From Rhabdophis nuchalis (taxonomy: Eukaryota > Chordata > Lepidosauria > Squamata > Natricidae), in NCBI GenBank assembly GCA_039707465.1, contig CM077645.1, forward strand, positions 64,801,850-64,865,849: DNA of 64,000 bases. The letters are read 5' to 3'. The notes beneath the pieces were generated by a model. The model did no database searches. It was given only the letters and a program-made list of their open reading frames with translations, and was not told where the DNA came from. Position numbers and translations under genes: made by a program. Positions 56,369-64,000 of this stretch are shown one piece after another. Positions within the stretch are counted from its first letter, which is position 1, and each line of letters begins with the position of its first letter.

Positions 56369-57159
56369 TTGCTGGGAAGTTTGGTCTTTTGCTTTTCAGC
56401 ACGTTGCTCTTCTCTTGATTAAAAAAAATATTTTAAAAAATAAAGGAACTTTGGTAGGTGTTAATGGCAATGTCATTAACACCTTTGTCTTTTCTGAGGA
56501 TGCTGACAAATTACTCCTCCCATTTGCTGCAAATTCTGCTTTTTTATTGGCATTTCAACATTGGAGCTTGTATTGCAACGTTGTCGCACACATTTTATTG
56601 TTTGTAGGCAGTACAGTCTACATTTGCATTTGCAACATTCCTATGCAGTGAATTAAGCAAAAATTCATCTCTCTCAGTGTAAGACCAATTATCTGTAACC
56701 AATTGGGCTATCCAAGTGCCTGGTTTCTCTGATATATAGTCTGGTTTTATGTAATTGTCCATTATGATAATCATCACTACCATAAATACAGGTAGTGCTA
56801 CATGATGGAGTGCACACACATATTTTTATTATGTTCCTTTAGAATTTTTTTTAATAAAAATGTTGGAAAGAAAAGTACTTTCAAAAATTGCAAAATGTAA
56901 AGATTCTATTATTGTCCTGGTTGATGGAAGAAAGCAGTAACATTACAAGGGAAAAGAAACATTAATGACTTAATCTTTGAATCCAAAGTGATACAGATTT
57001 GCAGATCCTTTAAAAGTATTGGAATCCTTATTGTATAGCAGGTACATTATAGCAACATTACAGAGACCAAAGTCCTATGTACAAGACTGTGGAAGGCTAC
57101 TAAGAACCCAATGTGTCATAAACTCAATCAAATGGTCACGCTTAGGCCTTCATGTTTAA
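56369..57159. other. Unique stretch, no gene seen
   Basis: No coding region or repeat recognised. Confidence 0.5.
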
Positions 57160-57400
57160 ATAGCAATAGCACTTAGATTTCTATACTACTTCAGAGTGCT
57201 TTACAGTCCTCTCTAAGCAGTTTAAAAAGTCAGCATATTGCCCCCAACAATCTGGGTCTTCATTTTACCAACCTTGGAAAGATGAAAGGATGAGTCAACC
57301 TTGAGCCGGTGAAAATCAAACTGCTGAACTGCTGGCAGCCAGCAGTCAACAGAAATAGCCTGCAGTACTGCATTCTAACCACTGCACCACCACGGCTCAT
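57160..57400 (-). mobile_element. tRNA-derived SINE, reverse copy
   Basis: Reverse-complement relative of 18862-19106. The minus strand has the A-box region GGTGGTGCAGTGGTTAG, a decayed B box near 57310-57322 and a body with AATGAAGACCCAGATTGT. The 3' end CTAAGTGCTATTGCTA is at 57160-57175. It is more diverged than the other copy. Confidence 0.82.
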
Positions 57401-58211
57401 GAACCGTGGTGAACTCATGAACACTTGTATGCATATCTACAAAATTCATACAGGACATTCTTGCACTTCTTGGCAAAGTCTGCATTGCGGCAACCTGATG
57501 GAGAAGTACAAAAAGGAGACAAATTGCAAAGAGAAGAGGTCAAGCAAGGCTGAACACTGTCAAAAATGAAATTGTATGAAAAATAGGCTGTTTACTTCAG
57601 CTATTTATTTCCTCTCTGCAACCCTCTAGTTGCTTTTCAACCCCCATTGAAAGAATAAAATGAGGTTGGACAGCCCATGAGAAAGGAGAGGAGGCAGGGT
57701 CAAGAACTGGGAAAAGCTGCTCTTACATTTTTAAGAGGATGAGTGAAACACCACCACCAAGAGTGAAGGGGGACATTTTACATTCCACTGACTTCCTTCT
57801 TTCAATGCTATCACCTTCCTCAGCGTGCTGATGCAGAAAAGTAAAGAGGCCGAAGTTTCAATCAGACATTATAAATATTTACAGTTACTCGTTTCTTATT
57901 TCCAGATGCCCAAACTAGCATTTATATTAATATAGCGCATATCCCATCCTTATAAAGTCAAAGTGGCACCTTGTAAGAGGGAGAGATCTGTAAGACGGGC
58001 TCAATGGTGTGCATAGAATACTGAATGTCCATTGGGACAGAGAACAAGATGCCAGGAGCAGAAGAAATAGAAAAGCGTGTTCTGGAAAGGACAAGAGCTC
58101 TGCATGCTGCAACATTTGCAACAGATACCTCTTATAAGATTATTCCCATTTAGGTGAAGCAGGGGTGCCCAATTATGAAAGATACCTATATTACATTGCT
58201 TGTTGATTTGG
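57401..58211. other. Unique stretch, no gene seen
   Basis: No coding region or repeat recognised. Next to the SINE head, CTCATGAAC occurs twice within 30 bases, and CACCACGG/CCGTGGTG form a small hairpin. Confidence 0.5.
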
Positions 58212-58678
<467 letters not shown>

Positions 58679-59932
58679 TCTGGGAAAGGAATAGAAAGGC
58701 TTATTTTCAGGAAAGATTTTAAACCAAGGGAGGCAAACTTACAGTATACCCCAGAAGCACATTCATTATCAAATAGTACCACCATCCATGGCTGTCAAAA
58801 AAGGAAGGATAACTTTTAACTTTCGGGTGAGACATGAACACAGAAATGACAGCGTTTGGGGGAGAAGGGGAGAATGGTTTAAAATATATATGTTTTTAGT
58901 ATGCTGCAGTAAGGCAACATGGATGAGTTAATGGGGCAGTTAGCCTCACATGCCCAGAAATTGGGAGAGGAGAACTGATGCTGTGATGCTCTTTTTGCAA
59001 CAGACAAAAGAATTCTGCCTTCGGCTTCCTCACCTTCTCTTAGCTGAAAGTTCTGTCTAGATAGTGATTGGTTGATTACTATCACCTAATTTGACCTACT
59101 AACCCTTATCCATAAAAGCTTATGTAGTTTTATCTCAACACTGTATATAACAGTATCACTTTCTACTACTGTACTCTCTTGGGCTGGCATACACAATTCT
59201 TTCCAACTTAAGGACAAAAACAGAAAATCCTGATCCCTTATTCTTCATATGGTTTTGCTGATTTCATTTTTTTTTTGTTTGGCTTTATCTCCCTACATAT
59301 GGTAACCTTTAGCATCCTCCAAAATAGTAAGGATAGCTCTCATGTCTTCATTGTCTATTCTTGATGGAAAACCTCAGGATTTCTGCTCAGAGCTGAAAGC
59401 CAAAAGTAGCTTAGCATGCAGTTCTCCCTACCATCATGACAATCTCATTTAATGGGTCCTTTTAGTCTGCCTTAGTTCTATAGGAGGCATGTCCAGCCCA
59501 CAGCCCACACACAGGTTGCGTGCAACCCTGGTCAGCTAGTAATGTAGCCCTACAAAATTGTAAACTTTTAATATTATTATGTGATTTTTAGTGGTGTATT
59601 ATATATTAACTATTAACTATATTAATGGCCCAGGACAATTCCTCTTCACTCAATACAACCCAGAAAAGCCAAAGGTTTGAATACCCATGTTCTATATTCT
59701 ATGTACGGTATGCAGAAGAAGATCCAGTCTTTCTCCTTCTAGAACTAGAACTAGTTACAAATCTGAATAACCTCCACCCTTTTTCTAAATACACCCATTT
59801 CTTAATACATGCTCTTTATTTTCTTCTCTTCGTGGAAAGAAATTCAATTAAAAATGAAATTAAAAGAATCAGAATGAAAGGCAGGTAAAAATGCAATCAT
59901 CATATCATAGAATGTGATGAAAATATGGACTA
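58679..59932. other. Unique stretch, no gene seen
   Basis: No gene seen. Around 59490-59560, CAGCCCACAGCCCACACAC with GTTGCGTGCAACCC suggests a worn MITE, but no termini can be defined. Confidence 0.45.
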
Positions 59933-60245
59933 GGGGTGACATGATAGCAGTGTTCCAATATCTCAGGGGTTGCCGAAAAGAAGAGGGAGTCAAACTATTT
60001 CCAAAGCACTTGAGAGTAGAATAAGAAGCAATGGGTGGAAACTAATCAAGGAGAGAAGCAACCTAAAACTAAAGAGTAATTTCCTGTCAGTTAGAACAAT
60101 TAATCAATGGAACAACTTGACTCCAGAAGTTGTGAATCCTCCAACACTGGAAGATTTAAAGAAAAATTGGACAACCATGTGTCTGAAATGGTATAGGGTT
60201 TCCTGCCTAATCAGGGGTTTGGACTAGAAGAACTCCAAGGTTCCT
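59933..60245 (+). mobile_element. CR1 LINE 3' end, plus strand
   Basis: Holds the degenerate last ~90 codons of ORF2 (NGWKLIKERSNLKLK, LSVRTINQWNNL, EVVNPPTLEDLKK) and the 3' UTR start (GGTTTGGACTAGAAGAACTC). It is 5'-truncated near 59933, with an ATCTC/CTCCT-rich end instead of the TATTG tail. Confidence 0.87.
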
Positions 60246-60738
60246 TCCTCATCTCATCTCCTCTCCTCCTTGTCTAACAGAAAAGAAAAGAAAATCATTC
60301 TGTGGATAGAACTTAGTGTGTTTGACAAATCATTTCAGATAAAGAATTTTGAAAAACAGGTATGCTCACTTTAGGGTTTTCATCTCCATAGGTGAAGCTC
60401 AAAGATTGCTAGAGTTGGGCAAATTCAGCCTTCCCTAATCTGGCACCTTCAAGATATATTGGCTAGCTGTATGGCACATTGTATATTTAATATTTTCATT
60501 ACTGGGAGTGGAATGTAAATGAAACACTAAATCTTGTCAACTGTAAATTTGTAAGTGTGGTTGTATTATAAGCTTTGCAAAGTTTCCAATTGTATTAAAA
60601 ATCCTCCCTCCCAAAGACTACAGTACAACAAATTAAATGACAAATTAAAACAATCAGAGTCCCTCAAATATGTTTATCTCAGCAGATCATTACAAATTAA
60701 TTCTGATGGAAGAAAAACACTTTAAAAATTGCTTTAAT
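60246..60738. other. Unique stretch, no gene seen
   Basis: No coding region or repeat recognised. Confidence 0.5.
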
Positions 60739-60834
60739 CAGTGTTTCTCAACTTTAAAATGTGTGGACTTTAACTACCAGAACTCTCTAGCCAGCGCTAT
60801 AGCTAGGGAATTCTGGGAAATTTTAAAGTCACTG
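60739..60834. mobile_element. Decayed palindromic hAT MITE (CAGTGTTTCTCAAC)
   Basis: Opens CAGTGTTTCTCAAC and ends AAAGTCACTG. The centre contains inverted TCTCTAGCCAGC and GCTAGGGAATTCTGG arms of the ACTCCCAGAATTC foldback group. No target duplication is visible. Confidence 0.6.
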
Positions 60835-62756
60835 GGATTGACAAAAAACTACTCTAAAACTTCCAATTGTACCTAGAACAGAGAAAAACAAATGCCCCTT
60901 CTACTTTGGAAACGTTGATAATTTCCATCCTGTTCAACCCCTCTGTTAGATGAATAGAGCCATGACCCATAATCTGGCATTTATCAAAATTTATTTATCT
61001 CGAATTGTTCTCATCCATAGCCATGGATGGTTATAAGCAGGGAATGGAAGGAACTGGGGGGGGGGGGGTTATGTAGCAAGCCTACATTTATCATCTGATT
61101 AAAAACAATTTGTTTATCTCTCTGGAAAAAAAATCTCATCCATCTCTTAACAAGCGGAGACGTTTATAAATAACTTACTATGCTTCGGCCGACTGCTAAA
61201 TATAATGATTTAGGATAAAAAAGAAGGCTCTCTGATCATTGTCTGTTAGAGTTCCAAAGCCCATTCTTCATGTTGATTTGCTGTCTCTGATAAGTGATTG
61301 CTTGATGGTATACTGCATTTCCTCTGTGTGTTAAGTTGTTTGCAAAATGAACAGAGGACAGCTTGTCACATCAGAGGGAAGACTACAAGGTGAGGCAAAA
61401 GTGTATAATCTTTTGCCCTAAGTTTTGACAGTTAATTAGCTCTCCTTCAATTTATACCTCGGTGACAGCTTGGTGAGGGTCAACTAAAACAATTTCAAGG
61501 TTAGACCAACGCAAAATATATCGAAGAATTGGCAGAGAGTAGGTTATCTGTTACTACTATTAGGACTGATATTCTCTTACCTGGTACATAAATAGCACTG
61601 AGTTCTTCCCCAGCAATTTTGAATGGGGAGGAAAGGATTGTTTGCACAAGGACAGACAATTTGAGACTGACAATGTCTAGTAAGCCATTTCGCTAGCAAA
61701 ATACTTACAGGGCACCATCAATCTCAAACTAATACACTAGCAAGATATTTTCCTAAGCATTATCAATTTCAGACAAACTGCCTCATATGAAGGAAAGAGT
61801 TACCAACTAACATTCCTGGCAAAATGATATCCATTGGGTTATAAAGAGGCTGAAGTAGTCGAATGTCTTAATAAATATTGTGTATCACACTCAATAGTTT
61901 CAATGTGATGCCAGTAGCACCATAACGGGAGACTCTATCTTCCTTCTCTTCTCTGTTTCATGAACAACCTCATATATACCTGCAACACCAACAATGGGTG
62001 AGATATTCAGTTAATAATTATATTACACAAGGGTTATTGTATCTTTGATACAACCCAACAAGATGCAAACACCTAGGCAATCTGAATAACAGATTGTAAC
62101 TTCCATGAGATGTTTATGCTTCCCAAAATGTCTGAGGTAATTGTCAGACAAAACATTGCTTTGCATGTATTAATACACTTCTCAAAAGAACATACTGTCA
62201 GAAATGTATAATGTTAAGAAACAGTACGCTTAGAGGTATATAAATTTATATGTACACTGTGTATACATATTTAAATATCACAAAATTTTAACTGGGTACT
62301 TTATCAAGCCAAGCAAAATGACACAAAATAGCAGGCACACTTTTGAATCTGAAATTCTTAATCAGTCCAATTGTTATAAAAATAGAGGATCATATGAAGC
62401 AAAACAAATCTAAAAATTAGACCAGATGTTTCGGCCATAAGAAGTGCTTTATTTAAATATGAATTTGTATTCATTTTTTTATCAATTTGCAAATTAATGT
62501 CAAAATGGGATTTGGGAGATTCATGAATAAATATATTCAAAAGTTACAAAAATGAGATTTGTTTATTTTATCTTCACCATCTGGGACCATGCCTGAATAT
62601 TACAACCACATGGAATAAAAATAAGGTGGGTTTTCCACACGTTTATCTCTAATACAATTTTCCTCAAGCTGGTGCTCTGCACATGGTTGGAAATACAGCT
62701 CCACACTGGCTGAGAATATTCAGTATAGTAATATCAAAACATCTAAAGGGATAATT
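60835..62756. other. Mostly unique stretch, possible conserved non-coding DNA
   Basis: No gene seen. A run of 13 G lies at 61056-61068. From about 61130 to 61480 the sequence is repeat-free with TGACAG, TAATTAG and TGATAAG-type motifs, resembling conserved non-coding DNA. Confidence 0.4.
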
Positions 62757-63235
62757 ATCATCATCATCATCATTATTATACTTTATTCATTAAACATGAA
62801 ACTCAGTCGACTGAACATTCAAAATTGCATCACAAATACTATTGACTGGTGCTAATGGTTAATATGGGTTGTTGCCAGCGTTCTAGATATCAACCAATTA
62901 CCTTCTTAAGATATTCAATGTTCCGAGTAGCGCAGTTTTTTGCAGTTCCAATGGTGTTATTGCAGGAAGCTGCGATTTGTTGATGTATCTTATAAAATTC
63001 TTGGACATGGTACCAAGTAGCCTGATGACAATGTGTATCACTGTTACATGTTTCATCCATAATCGGGTAGTTTCGATGGCCAGGTTGCAGTATTTTGTGA
63101 CTTTTTTCCAGTTTTTTTTCTTCGATTCTGACATCTCCTAGTATCATGATGTCAATAAATTGTATGTTTTGGCCCTCTACAACCATGATATCTGGGGTGT
63201 TCCAGATGACGATCCGTCTGTATTCAAAAGTCCCA
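62757..63235 (-). pseudogene. R4-clade LINE relic: restriction-like endonuclease region
   Basis: On the minus strand a frame from about 63235 reads TPDIMVVEG, then IDIMILGDVRIEEKKLEK. This matches the PD...D...K pattern of the restriction-like endonuclease at the C-terminus of R4/Dong-type non-LTR elements. A -1-type frame break follows. The second frame (63134-62898) continues with VTKYCNLAIETTRLW, GTMSKNFI and LQKTALLGTLNILRR, the family's conserved end. The 3' UTR ends in AATGAATAAAGTATAATAATG and an (ATG)n-type tail at about 62757-62790. No reverse transcriptase remains. Confidence 0.7.
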
Positions 63236-63400
63236 TAAGATGTTTATCTTCTCATTTTTGGTAACTTTTTCAACTTTGTGCTCCAATGACTTTTTGGATA
63301 CAAATAAATCGTATTTTTTACATAAAGACCAGTGGATTAATTTAGCAAATCAATCATGTCTAGCTTTGTAATCAGTTTGTGCAATTTTTCTGCATTCACA

Positions 63401-63670
63401 TATTATTATTATGTGGTTAATCTTTGGTGAGATTCACAGCCTTTAGGGCTGGTTGGTAGCTCAACAGCTCGAGTCCTAACCAAGGACCTAGGAACTGTTA
63501 AGGTAACGTCGGAGGAAATAAGCTGTTCCAAGTAGGGTGGTTTTTTGTAGAATCAGAGTGTTCAAGTCAGGTAGATTTAGAATTTCCAAATAGCGAGGTA
63601 GCCTTTTAGGTATTGCTCCAAGGGCTCCAGTTACAATCGGGACAACACACAATATCTTTTTCTAGAGTCG
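63401..63670 (-). pseudogene. Second R4-clade LINE relic, C-terminal end
   Basis: The minus-strand frame around 63637-63490 reads VPIVTGALGAIPKRL, then LQKTTLLGTAYFLRRYL followed by a stop. This is the same C-terminal segment as in the neighbouring relic (62898-63030). Its 3' UTR ends near 63401-63413 with CACATAATAATAATA. The catalytic PD-D part is not preserved. Confidence 0.65.
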
Positions 63671-64000
63671 CTCAACATTTGCAAGTGATGGTACTTATTA
63701 TTATTATTTATTATTATTATTAGCCATAACAAGATGGTGATCCATTTGGAAAGACCTTAGCAATTATCCTGTCATACATTACTGGTGTATTCATGCCCTT
63801 TAAATCCTTGGAAGATGTAATGATATGATTGGCACTTCTAGCAATGGAACCTGTTTTAATTCATGATGGTCCTATATAATTTCATGAATTATATGAATTT
63901 TATACTGTATTTTACATGTTGCTCTGAGTTTACAAAGCTAGGAATTATGCACTGCAGAGAATTAGTTCTGATTAGAGCAGCTTGTAAACCTTGCAAATGA
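63671..64000. other. Window end, (ATT)n run and unique DNA
   Basis: An (ATT)n run at about 63696-63721 adjoins the R4 relic and may be the tail of another copy. The rest is unique with no gene seen. Confidence 0.5.

Overview
This 64 kb window looks like non-coding vertebrate DNA, most likely from a squamate reptile and probably a snake. The background is AT-rich and I recognise no host exon, RNA gene, promoter or CpG-island gene start. What can be read is a dense layer of interspersed repeats whose mix fits squamates: a CR1 LINE with an open endonuclease/reverse-transcriptase frame and a (TATTG)n tail, many L2-type LINE copies, an L1-type ORF1 element, R4-clade restriction-like-endonuclease relics, Penelope-like pieces, tRNA-derived SINEs, and many hAT-like and mariner-like MITEs. 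The species call is inference from repeat families; no host gene is available to confirm it.

Layout. 0-4.7 kb: tetranucleotide repeat, palindromic hAT MITE, L2 3' end, an unclassified repeat split by a GC-rich hAT-like MITE, old LINE relics. 4.7-8.1 kb: mostly unique AT-rich DNA with several inverted repeats. 8.2-11.6 kb: hAT element next to the CR1 with its uninterrupted ORF2. 12-19 kb: hAT MITE, L2 tails, two TA-flanked MITEs and a SINE. 19.8-21.8 kb: a 2.0 kb L1-like element that carries only ORF1 and has perfect 16-bp target-site duplications. 23-26 kb: CR1 fragments, one split by a hAT MITE, and an (AAT)n-tailed LINE 3' end. 28.6-31.2 kb: an L2 copy, broken by one in-frame stop, sitting in the middle of a palindromic MITE. 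32-48 kb: long unique stretches, further L2, R4, SINE and Penelope-like pieces. 48.3-49.8 kb: an L2 copy with an open RT frame. 50-64 kb: more MITEs with 8-bp duplications, a SINE, a 147-base pure polypurine tract, a CR1 fragment and two R4-like endonuclease relics.

How the parts relate. CR1, L2, L1 and R4 copies would encode the reverse transcriptases that made these insertions and could have mobilised the SINEs; the MITEs encode nothing and would have depended on hAT or mariner-like transposases from elsewhere. Nested insertions give a relative order at several places: MITE into CR1, L2 into MITE, LINE tail into MITE, MITE into an unclassified repeat. The most notable items are the ORF1-only L1 derivative, the hammerhead-like cores in the Penelope-like pieces, the uninterrupted CR1 ORF2 with its long microsatellite tail, and paired changes in the 3' hairpin of the L2 copies. 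Some repeat-free stretches resemble conserved non-coding DNA, but that cannot be tested from one sequence.
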